In this document: one piece after another, positions 1-8,931 of the stretch
How positions within the stretch are numbered: position 1 is the first letter of the stretch
How the letters are laid out: each line of letters begins with the position of its first letter
Source: Dugong dugon
Taxonomy: Eukaryota; Chordata; Mammalia; Sirenia; Dugongidae
NCBI GenBank assembly: GCA_030035585.1
Contig: CM057467.1
Span: forward strand, 66,638,941 to 66,702,940
Direction: 5' to 3'
Length of the DNA stretch: 64,000 nucleotides
Program-made: the position numbers and the translations under genes
Notes under the pieces: generated by a model
What the model was told of the DNA's origin: nothing
Database searches by the model: none
What the model saw: the letters and a program-made list of their open reading frames with translations, nothing else

Positions 1-460
1 TGATGTGCTGCCTTCTCCTGAGTGACCAAATCATCCACTGGTCCAAGGATGTATCATCAGTCTCTTCAAAGTGGTTCCTTTAATTTACTGCATTATAACT
101 GTATTTCTGTAGCAAGGCCCCAAAAGTACCTTTGTAATCTAAAGAAAACTGGCATAAAGCAATGATCACAATGCCTAGCATCCCCTACATGCTCAGTAAC
201 AAGTAGCAGGAAGAGTGAATTGGGCAAGATGGGGGCAACTGTTCACAGCAGACATAGCAGTTGGAGAGTACAGCTATGGTGTGCCCTGGCCCTCCAGAGA
301 AAGTGGGCTGGTGTGGGAAGCTGAAGTCAGGAAATTTTACCTGAGTCACTCTCCCTCTTCTCCTTTCTGGAATCCAGGTTCCACAGTGAAAAGTGAAGGG
401 TTGGACCAGAGCGTCCCTTGGATTCTAGCAATCTTATTACTGGACCAGCACACAGGGTAC
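1..460. other. no recognisable feature
   Basis: No repeat family, splice-bracketed exon or RNA gene was recognised. Short open frames on both strands lack any family motif and are treated as chance. Confidence 0.4.
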
Positions 461-465
461 AGTAG

Positions 466-759
466 GTGTATCTGAGACCTCCCTGGCATGAAGCAATTTC
501 CTTTTCTTCCTTTAATACAAAGGAGAGAGACAGTAATGATTCTATGAAGAGAGAGGTTTTTTCTTCCCCCTGGAGGAAAACTAAAATATTAAGAGACTTT
601 ACTATTGCAAAGAAGCAGATAACAAGACAATTAGGACCATTAAAAATTGACAAAGCACCAAGCCCAGATAAAATACATGGCTTCATTCTGAGGGCAATAG
701 CAAGGGAATGGGGAAATCCATCGGCAGACCCCTGGGAAGGAGAGGAGCACACCAGCTGA
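466..759 (+). pseudogene. possible CR1/L3-type reverse transcriptase fragment
   Basis: An open frame of about 97 codons contains the segment LKIDKAPSPDKIHGFILRAI. It resembles the RT motif of CR1/L3 non-LTR retrotransposons, where a K-S-P-G-P-D-G-I-H-P core is usual. The first G is replaced by S and the second by K, so the protein is not expected to work. The match is short and nothing else of the element is evident nearby. This is an inference from one motif; a chance match is possible. Confidence 0.35.
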
Positions 760-1039
760 GCTCATGCTTGAGATGAGAGACCTCACACACAGCTGCCACA
801 TACTCTTCAGAGTTCATTAGAAAGCCAGAATGGGGCTCAGGCTCCCTTATGAAGTCAAAGGGTGCCTCAGATTATGCATCTTCTGTGAAAGTTTAACTTT
901 TTTACCTTCCACAGCTGGGTTTACTGGGCTCCTGTAAGACCTTCTGTAAAAAACCGACATGGGGACAGCGTCTGACCTCCTCTAAATTCACAAGGGGAAA
1001 GGAAAATCAAGACCAACAGCCCAAGGCTGATTCCTATGA
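760..1039. other. no recognisable feature
   Basis: Unassigned sequence between the RT-like fragment and the LTR-like element. Confidence 0.35.
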
Positions 1040-1702
1040 GGCGGAGGTCAGACATGCCTTCTCTGTCTGCCATCTTTACCAATTCTGATACCAACCGTCC
1101 CTTCTATGGCACTCTCTACTTCTCTGCTGGGTTTGATAATTCACTGCAATGGCCACACAGAACTCATACACTATACTCACAGTTTTGTGGTTTATTAGGG
1201 AAGTAACAGGTTACAATTCAGGCTCAGGAACACTCAGGATGCAGTTCTTCCATCAGAACAACCTCTTCCTAACCATGCTCACAGGCACGACTCTCCCTAT
1301 CCCTAGGCCTCTTCCCAAAGGCACTCAGCTTTCTCTTTCTGTGGGCTGGGAAGCCCACTGTGTGTCTCCTGCTGCTGCATCTTTGCTGTCAGGTCTCTCC
1401 TGCCAGCACTTCACACTGTCTTCAAGGTTACAGCTCATTCTCTCTCTCGGTCTCCTGCTTCCAGGAGCTTCTTAGCTCAGGGATCGTGGGTCCAAAGGAT
1501 GCACTCTCCACTCCTGACTATTCTTTGGTGGTGGTAGGATTCCTCCTCTCTGCTCTGGAATTGGCTCTCTTTTTAAAGCAAAGCTGACCAGTTCCTTTGG
1601 TGGGCCACAATTACCCTATCGCACAGTCCCACCCAATCACCTGGGTGGAAGTTACAAGGCGATGGCTAGAAAGGCCATACAAAAGTAATCGATCACACTG
1701 CA
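1040..1702 (-). mobile_element. LTR-like interspersed repeat (putative ERV LTR)
   Basis: Read on the minus strand, this block has the order of an LTR. A TATA-like box (GCTTTAAAAAGAG, + strand 1566-1578) is followed about 375 bp downstream by an AATAAA poly(A) signal (+ strand 1191-1196). After it comes a short U5-like tail containing the phrase GAGTTCTGTGTGGCC. The outer ends are uncertain (possible TG...CA ends near 1702 and 1133) and no clear target duplication was found. No internal retroviral sequence lies next to it, so it would be a solo LTR. It could instead be another class of lineage-specific repeat. Confidence 0.45.
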
Positions 1703-1744
1703 TCTTCTGTATTCCTTTATTACATCATGGATAACACTGTGTCC

Positions 1745-1880
1745 TTCACTCTTTCTCTTCTGTTAGAATGTGGGCCCTTCTAGAGCAAAACTTGGTTTTA
1801 TTCCTATCAGCTACGGTGACTGGAACAGAGCTGACAGTAAATGTTTTCAGAATGAATGAATGAATAAATGAACAAAGTGG
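1745..1880 (+). repeat. L2 3' end
   Basis: The order 'gaatgtgggcccttctagagc', 'acagtaaatgttt' and a TGAA-repeat terminus (1852-1875) matches the decayed 3' end of an L2 LINE. Confidence 0.6.
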
Positions 1881-2714
1881 GGTTGCAAGCTTTGAACTCA
1901 CTCCCATATAACCCCCCCACCCCAGGAACTTACATGCTTTGGGAGAGAATATTCTGAATACCATTCTTGAATTAAGCAGCCTGAAAATCTTTGGTCTACA
2001 AAAACCCGACCAATTTCTACAGGTCCTAAGAATCGGGTGACTTTTGCAAAAGAAATTTGAGAAGAAAAACGCATAGTCAAAAAGCCTAGCTACTATGTGC
2101 ATTGGGCATTCTTTAAGTGAATTCAAAGTATAAATACATGGACAGCAAATATTGTGACTGGTTTTCCTATACGTCTTGATTTGCAGAAGAGGTGAAATTC
2201 AGAGAGGTTGAGTAGTTCAAAAATCACAGAGCAAAGCAAACAGATCGGAATTTTACCCAAAGTATGTCTAAATCTAAAACCCATTCTCTATTATGTCTAA
2301 TGCCTCCCAACTTTATGAGATGATAGGTTTTCTATGCCCTTGACGTAGAAAACAATTAGACTCATGTCGTACAAGGCTTGTGATCACTATTCAATTTCAT
2401 TTGTTGTGAATGTAAAATGATAGTGGATGTGAAAGTGCTATTCTTTCAGCCCAACTTGCCAGTTCTGAGTTGGGGTCCTGATCCTGGAACTCTTACCACT
2501 GTCTCTTAGACCATGTCCTTTCTTGGTTGGAGGTCCCTAGATGGAACTCCAACAGTACAGCAGGGAGGTACATCACCATTTCCATCGAATCCTGAGGTCA
2601 GAGTGGCCTAAAAGTGAATAGGCATGGACTTCACCCTCAGTCTTCTGTGTCTTTGTCCAGTGTCATCTACACTAGTCCTCAGCTCAAAGCAGCCCTGAGA
2701 TATTACAGATCTTG
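1881..2714. other. no recognisable feature
   Basis: A C7 run lies near 1913 and the rest is unassigned. No coding or RNA signal was recognised. Confidence 0.35.
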
Positions 2715-2910
2715 AGGAGTGCAGGAAAGCACATCCTATGGAAACAGATTGTCTTGGATCTGAATCCTGACTCTGGCGCTTACCAGTTGTGTGACCTTGG
2801 ACAAATTTCTTAATATCTCTGAGGCTCAGTTTCCTTTCCCATGTAATGAGGGAACTAATAACTACCTCACTGAGTTCGTATGAGAATTAAACGAATCAGT
2901 GAATTAATTA
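2715..2910 (+). repeat. MIR SINE
   Basis: Near complete, with the core 'ccagttgtgtgaccttggacaa', then 'ctctgaggctcagtttcc' and an AT-rich 3' part. This is the standard MIR order in plus orientation. Confidence 0.85.
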
Positions 2911-3219
2911 ACTTATTCTCCGCCTTGTTCCAGAAAGGATTCAAGGTGGCTTACAAGGACACAATAATATGATTTAAGAATGGGGGAGAAAAGAAAAAGA
3001 CTGGCAGAAAAGAGAGTCAGTCCAATTCAAGGCTGATAATAGGTCATCTGTTTTGCTCAAAACCTTCCAGTAACCAACCCCAAAAGGGAGACCTTGGCCA
3101 CTGTGCTGTTGACAGTGTCCATGTGATTATAACAGACTAAAGGGGAGCATGACTATTTTTATGAGGTACAATTATATATGTAAGATATGAGGTATGCATA
3201 CATATGTTTCAGGTCTCAG

Positions 3220-3662
3220 GTACTACATTAGGCAATGGGATCAGTGCTAAAGAAATGTCAAAGAAGAACATCTAGTACCCTGTTAGGAGTGAAAGAAAAG
3301 GAGTTTTATTGAGGAATAATACAGCTCAAGCTGGACAGCACTAAGTGAAAATATAAAGTGCTCCACTGTCTCTATCAAGTTAGAGGTTTTTATGCATAGA
3401 AAACAAAGGAAAGGTATCCTTTGAAATGTAAAGGTAAGCCATTTGGCTAGGGGGGAGTGAGTTTTACTTCCTAGGTGAGTGGTACCAGCTGGTTCCACTT
3501 CCATGAATTCTTCCTAAGAACAAATTATTTACATCCTTACACATTTTTCCCAGGAACAAATTGTTTGCATCCTGACCTTTTGCTTTCTGGGAATGCATGT
3601 TGATCCTGCCATTCCTGTCCTGAGATGAGTGCCTCCATGTTTGAAAATTTCTGTCTGTCAAA
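3220..3662 (-). mobile_element. LTR-like element with tandem 36-bp U3 repeat
   Basis: On the minus strand a TATA-like box (TATGCATAAAAACC, + strand 3385-3398) precedes an AATAAA signal (+ strand 3305-3310) by about 85 bp, as in a gammaretrovirus-like R region. Upstream, in the U3 position, two degenerate 36-bp direct repeats lie at about 3512-3547 and 3548-3583 (cores 'gaacaaattatttacatcct' and 'gaacaaattgtttgcatcct'). The right end could be CA at 3660 and the left end TG at 3280, but the flanks show no matching duplication. No gag, pol or env sequence is adjacent. Confidence 0.45.
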
Positions 3663-3824
3663 GGCATGCATGGCCCTTGCCCTCAGGTAGCTGACAGTCT
3701 TCATGAGGTGGACACTTCAATATAATGTGTAACTTCCACGATATCATATTTACAAAAAAAAAAAAAATGTGAAGAATATGCGAGTTAAACTCCACACATC
3801 GAACTCTGAGCACAGTGTCTGGCA

Positions 3825-3935
3825 TATTGTTGTTGTTAGTGACCATCAGGTCAGCTCCAACTTGTGGCCACCTTATGTATAACAAAAGGAAATATTGCCT
3901 GATCCCATGCCATCTTCGTGATCATTAGCATGTTT
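3825..3935 (-). mobile_element. RTE LINE 3' end fragment
   Basis: Starts with a (TTG)n tail and continues as the decayed reverse complement of the RTE 3' end: GTTAGTGACCATCAGG, then the block around 'attgcctgatcccatgccat'. It aligns by eye with the copies at 7267 and 55774. It is 5'-truncated. Confidence 0.65.
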
Positions 3936-4009
3936 GAATCATTTGGGTACAGAAAAAAGTCTGGCATATAGGAGGTATTTGCTATTTGTTTACTTATTTA
4001 ACAAATATG

Positions 4010-4340
4010 TATTAACTTATATCTATCTATGTCTATGCCTTTTCCGGGCACTGGGAATATGCAGTGGACAAAACAGTCAAAAATCCCTACTGATATTCTA
4101 GTTGAGGAGAGAGATGATCAAGAGGATAATTAGGTGAAACACAGGGTATATTAGATAATGAAAAGGGAAGAGAGGTAAGGTGGAGGGTATCTTCAGTGAG
4201 AGTGGCGACAGGAAGCCTCACCAAGGAGGTGACATTTGAGTCAAACCCTGAAGGAAGTGAGTGGTGTGGGCTATGAATGTTTCAAAGAGAAGAGCATCCC
4301 TAGCAGAGAGAAGAGCAAGCACACAGCCCTGGCAGTGTCT
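4010..4340 (+). repeat. ancient interspersed repeat, family not named
   Basis: Carries the recurring mammalian phrases 'gcagtggacaaaacagtcaaaaatccct', 'ccaaggaggtgacatttgag', 'ccctgaaggaagtgag' and 'agagcatccctagcagag', in parts. The same family seems to recur at about 17500-17930 and in short pieces near 19690, 43880, 45480 and 60180. Confidence 0.5.
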
Positions 4341-4677
4341 GCGTGGTATCAGGCAGGATTCGTTCACATGAATGTAACAGAAATTCACCTCAAACCATTA
4401 AGCAAAAGAGATTTACAGAAAAGAGACAGTTTAGGTGGTTCATAGAATCTGAAGATGAGATTCTGGAAGGCAGCCAACTTGGAAAGCCACTGGGGGGAGC
4501 CCGACCTAGCACTTCTCAGCAACCTTTTCTCTTCTCACCTTTCTTCTGGATTTTGTCTTTGTCCTCTCAGAGTTCTTCCTCTACACACATGGCAGGTGAC
4601 ATGGTGATTGGCAGCTCTGGCGTCACATTCTTACGGCCTTACAGCTGAAACAGGGAGAGAGAGATACTTTTCCCCGC
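4341..4677. other. unassigned, probably an old repeat
   Basis: Pyrimidine-rich middle (4520-4590) and no confident family. Short open frames here have no motif. Confidence 0.3.
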
Positions 4678-4765
4678 CTGCTGTCAGCTCCATGAGGGCA
4701 AAGGCCATGCCTACCTTTTTCAGTCCCGATCCCATTGCCTAATGTAGTAAATGGGACCTGAAACA
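4678..4765 (+). repeat. L2 3' end fragment
   Basis: 'gctccatgagggcaaaggcc' followed by 'cattgcctaatgtagtaaat' matches the L2 terminal segment. Confidence 0.6.
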
Positions 4766-5568
4766 TATGTATATGAACACCTTATAACTTAAATATATAA
4801 GTATACCTTATAAAAATAGCCATGTTCCTCTTTAGTCATGGGTCTGAGGAGGCAGAGGAATGGGAGCTGGGCACAATAAGATCACAGCCACCAAAAGTCC
4901 TATTTGAAGTAAATGACTTACCCTAAGAAAAATAGTTCATAAATGTCACAGCAGAGACTGTGTCCTCCTACCCCATCAGAAATCATTAGCATCCTAGTTA
5001 ATTTGACATATGAATGAGACTTTGGATTATTCTGTGTTCTCGCTGATTCCCAAAAGGTGCTTTTGTGGTTTCCTTCATCTATACACTGGGCATTCTGTTT
5101 GATGTCATGTGCATATAATGATCCTATAATCAAAAATTCTTCATGCTTTTGACGTTGAGCAGTGTGTTATAATTACCTCGCCTTTGTTGTCATCTACAGA
5201 CAACTGAGAAGTAGGCCACACATACATACAAAGCGTCCGATAACGCACAAGTTAATTTTAAACATGATCGTGTTTGATGATAACAATAATTATGATTGAA
5301 AAATAAGAATGTAAGACAAAAATGCATGATATGTAGTGAGAGGATTTTTGTGAGATATCCTGCAGCAAGTAGGAATATAATGAGATGTTAAGAATTGGGG
5401 GCGTTTTTCTGTGGTGCAGTGATCTCAGTCAACAAATGACTGCCCCCAAGGATGGGCTGCATTAATACATGCGCATGCCCTCTGGCATCAGCCAAGGGGT
5501 AGCACAGCCAGATAGTAAGGGGAGAGGGGAGAGGGGAAATGGGATGAGGCTGGGATATTTATTTCCCC
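4766..5568. other. AT-rich unassigned sequence
   Basis: No family recognised. A short G/A-rich stretch at 5518-5540 consists of three near-repeats of 'ggggaga'. Confidence 0.35.
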
Positions 5569-5960
5569 AGAGTCCCTGAGTGGTGCAGATGATTAACTCC
5601 ATTGCCGTTGAGTTGATTCCTACTCATAGTGACCCTATTGGACAGAGTAGAATTGCCCCATGTGGTTTCCAAGGAGCAGCTGGTAGATTCAAACTGCTGA
5701 CCTTTGGTTAGCAGCTGAACTCTTAACCACTACACCACCAGGGCTCCTCAGATGGCTAAAGCACCAGACTGTTAACCAATTCAGTTGGATGTTTAAGTCC
5801 ACCCAAAGTCTCCCGGAGGAAAAAAAAAAGTTTGGCACTCTACTTCCAAAAGATCAGCTGTAGAAAGCCCTACGGAGCAGTTTTACTCTGAAGCACATGG
5901 GATCTCTGTGAGCTGGGTCTCATGAGTTGGATTTGACTCCACGGCAACTGGTTAACTGGT
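5569..5960 (+). mobile_element. AfroSINE (long form) interrupted by a second AfroSINE
   Basis: The tRNA-like head (5569-5596, gagtccctgagtggtgcaga) and the body (about 5760-5960, ending 'gagttggatttgactccacg') form one plus-strand AfroSINE. They are separated by the minus-strand copy at 5597-5748. The body has the long-form block 'ccaaaagatcagctgtagaaa'. Confidence 0.85.
5597..5748 (-). mobile_element. AfroSINE (short form), nested
   Basis: Complete short form from 'ccattgccgttgagttgatt' to 'ccaccagggctcct'. It is flanked by an 11-bp imperfect target duplication: cagatgattaa (5586-5596) and cagatggctaa (5749-5759). Confidence 0.9.
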
Positions 5961-6531
5961 TATTATTTCTTCAGGGATGTCTAAGATTCTCTGTATCTCT
6001 CTGTGAGGTGTTGCTTTTATCTCTCTTTGGACCTGGGAAAACTCTCTCCCCAAAACCCTTTCAGGCCCAGGGCTGCTGAAGATGGCTCCCAGGTGTTATA
6101 AGCCCCAGAGTACTGCATTATCCCCTGCTCATTCCTTTGTAAACAGTGTTTTCATTATACCACTCAGATTTCCTAATTTGAGGAGCCATCTGTTTCCTAC
6201 TGCTACATTAATACAGCCCCACAGCCAACTTCTTGCTCACCTTGCAGGTACCTTATAAGGGCATCTACTCTGCTTATCTCAAGACAGGTGCGTCAGTGGC
6301 ATTCAGATCTGCCTTTGGTTTTCCTGTAAGTGTGCAATGTGCCACCTGATATCATTGCTAATGCTCACTTCTTGACCTACTGTGACCCTCCATCTTTGCT
6401 GATCTAAACTTCTCATTCTTCAAAACCCTCCTCTAATGCCAACTCTTACAGGAAACTTTTCCCAATTCGTCAGTTTGAAGCAATCTTGCTTTCTTCTAGA
6501 CTCCCACAGCTCTTTATTCAATCTCTGGTCT
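5961..6531. other. no recognisable feature
   Basis: Moderately pyrimidine-rich and unassigned. No exon-like bracket or repeat family recognised. Confidence 0.35.
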
Positions 6532-6746
6532 GGCACTTCCCTAGGTGATACAAATGGTTTCTGCTTGACTACTACCAAAAAGTTGGTGGCTGGAAACCAC
6601 CCACCAGTGCTGTGGAAGAAAACCCTTGCGATCTGCTTCCATAAAGATTACAACCAAGAAAACCCTGTGGATCAGTTCTACTCTGCAACACACAGGGCTG
6701 CCATGAGTCAGAATCAACTGGATGACAACCAGTTTGGTTTTGGTTT
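6532..6746 (+). mobile_element. AfroSINE (long form)
   Basis: Plus orientation, decayed head 'ttccctaggtgatacaaatgg' and long-form body 'gatctgcttccataaagatt'. The end is 'gagtcagaatcaactgg' plus a GGTTT-rich tail (6731-6746). Confidence 0.85.
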
Positions 6747-7004
6747 ACCATGGTGCTTATTTCTACTTTAAAAGGCTTTTTGTTTGGTACACATTTTATC
6801 TTTTTTAATATAGTGCTAGATGCTTTCCTTCAAGATTTTCTTCCCAGCAAGAGGCCATGAGAATGGCTTGTAGACATCTTGAGACACTCAAGAAATGTTG
6901 TCATTGGAAGAGTAGAGAGATTGCTAAATTTCAGTAATATCACTTAGACAACTGATCTCAAACAACTTCTCCCACATTCTAATATCGGAATCATTAAATA
7001 TAGC

Positions 7005-7075
7005 TGAGGAAGTAACATTTCTGGAGCACCTACCATGTGCCAGGAATTGTGCTAGGTGCTAATTATGTCATGGGC
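7005..7075 (-). repeat. MIR fragment
   Basis: 'ggagcacctaccatgtgccagg' and 'gtgctaggtgctaatta' match the MIR 3' half in reverse. Confidence 0.55.
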
Positions 7076-7266
7076 ATAAAAAAAAAACAAATCCACAGAT
7101 GAAAATTGTGTATTCATTAATCCTATAAACTCACAAAAATGACTCGTTGATTTGAATTTTTATATTCACATGTATAGAACTATATAGGGTCCTTAGAATA
7201 TATCTTTTATATCCCCTCCACTCTAATTTCCACAAGCACTGCAGTTAATTCTTCAGTCTCGATAGT

Positions 7267-7531
7267 ATTGATATTGTTATTGTTAGGTGCTGTTGAGTCT
7301 TTTCCGGCTCAAAGTGACCCTGTGTACAACAGAACAAAACACTGCCCTGTCCTGCACCATCGTCACAATCATTGTTATCCTTGAGCTCATTGTTGTAGCC
7401 ACTGTGTCAATCCATCTTGTTGAGGGTCTTCCTCTTTTTTGCTGACCCTCTGCTTTACCAAGCATGATGTCCTTCTCCAGGGACTGATCCCTCCTGATAA
7501 CATGTCCAAAGTATGTGAGACGTAGTATTGA
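7267..7531 (-). pseudogene. RTE LINE 3' end with the end of its ORF
   Basis: On the minus strand it encodes QQKRGRPSTRWIDTV, the hallmark C-terminal motif of RTE/BovB ORF products (KRGRP-x-TRW-x-D). The RTE 3' end follows, with a short (TTG/ATT) tail at 7267. The copy is 5'-truncated near 7531. The upstream endonuclease and RT domains are missing, so it cannot be active. Confidence 0.8.
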
Positions 7532-7797
7532 CAGAAGGTTCAGTTTAAACGTAATCTGTACCCATATAGGGCTTTAGAACTCTGAGGATCAAGCCATGGG
7601 GTTCATAAGAAAATCATATAAGGAGCTTAAAAATATAAATAAATTCTTGTCACATTAACCCTCATCTCTACCCTAAACCTGTAAATTGGCATTTGGGTTG
7701 AAAGAGCTTACTAATTTGAGAATTACCACCTTCTTCCTTCCCATCTTTCTGTCATTTTTGACTTAGCTAAATAGACACTTGTCCACAGACTGGTATT

Positions 7798-7813
7798 CAG
7801 GAACCACTGTTTT
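7798..7813. repeat. L1 target-site duplication, left copy
   Basis: CAGGAACCACTGTTTT at 7798-7813 is repeated exactly at 16187-16202 and brackets the full-length L1. The left copy runs straight into the element's poly(T), which is its reversed poly(A) tail, so its exact right edge is ambiguous by a few T residues. Confidence 0.9.
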
Positions 7814-8931
7814 TTTTTTTTTGTTGTTGTTGTTATTGTTTTTCTTTTTAATTTTTTTATTGTATTTCAGGTGAAGGCTTACAGAACAAATAGTTTCCCA
7901 TGAAACAGAAGTACACATGTTGTTTTATGACATTGGTTAACAACCCCACAACATATCAACCCTCTAACTTCTCAAACTTTTTCTTCTTGGTGAAAATACA
8001 CATAGCCAGATACACCATTTCAAAAATTTCTGCATGCACAGTTCAGTGACATCGACTATGCTCTTCCAGTTGTGCTGCTATTCTTACTTTAGATGAAGGC
8101 TTACAGAACAAAATGGTTTCTCATTTAACAGTTACTACAAATGTTGCCCTATGACAATGATTAACAATCTCACAACACATCCACAATATCCTTACTCGAC
8201 CTTGGGTTCCCTATCACCAGCTTCCTTGTCCCCTTCTGCTTTCTGGCCCTTGTCACTCGACTCCTGTACCTTGTTAGTCTCATTTGGTTTTACGGGGCTG
8301 TCCACTCCCAGGCTGAACAGTGAACCTCGGAGGTAACGTCACCACTGAGCTAAAAGGGAGTCTGGGGGCCATACTCTCGGGGTTTCTCCAGTCTCCTTTA
8401 GGCCAGTAAATCTGGTCTTTTTTTTTGTGAGTTAGAATTATGCTCTACATCCTTCTCCAGCTCTGTCCAGAACCCTCTGTTGTGATCCTGGTCAGAGCAG
8501 CCAGTGGTGGTAGCCGGGCACCATCTAGCTGTACTGGACTCAGTCCGGTGGAGGCCTTGGTAGCTGTGGACCATTCGTCCTTTGGACTAATCTTTTCCTT
8601 GTATCCTGTTCTCTTCATTCTCCCTTGCTCCCTATGGGATGAGACCAGTGGAGTATCTTAGATGGCCGCGCACAGGCTTTTAAGACCCCAGACACTACTC
8701 ACCAAGGTAGAATGTAGAGCATTGTCTTTATAAGCTGTGTCATGCCAATTGAACTAGATGTTTCCAGAGACCATGGTCCCCAGAGCCCTCCACCCAGCAA
8801 TTCAGTCCCTCAGGGAGTTTGGATATGTCTATGGGGCTTCCATGACCTTTCCTTGTACAAGTTGTGCTAGTTTCCCCTGTATTGTGTACTGTCTCACCCT
8901 TCACCCAAGATACCACTTATCTATTGTCTGT
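7814..8931 (-). repeat. L1 3' UTR with internal direct duplication
   Basis: Two related ~100-bp segments, 7868-7970 and 8093-8195, share 'gaaggcttacagaacaaa', then 'gtttc.cat..aaca', 'tatgaca.tg.ttaacaa' and 'cacaaca.atc.a'. They are spaced about 225 bp apart. The same pair occurs in the copy at 37384. The older L1 at 61780 shows only one such unit. Confidence 0.75.
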
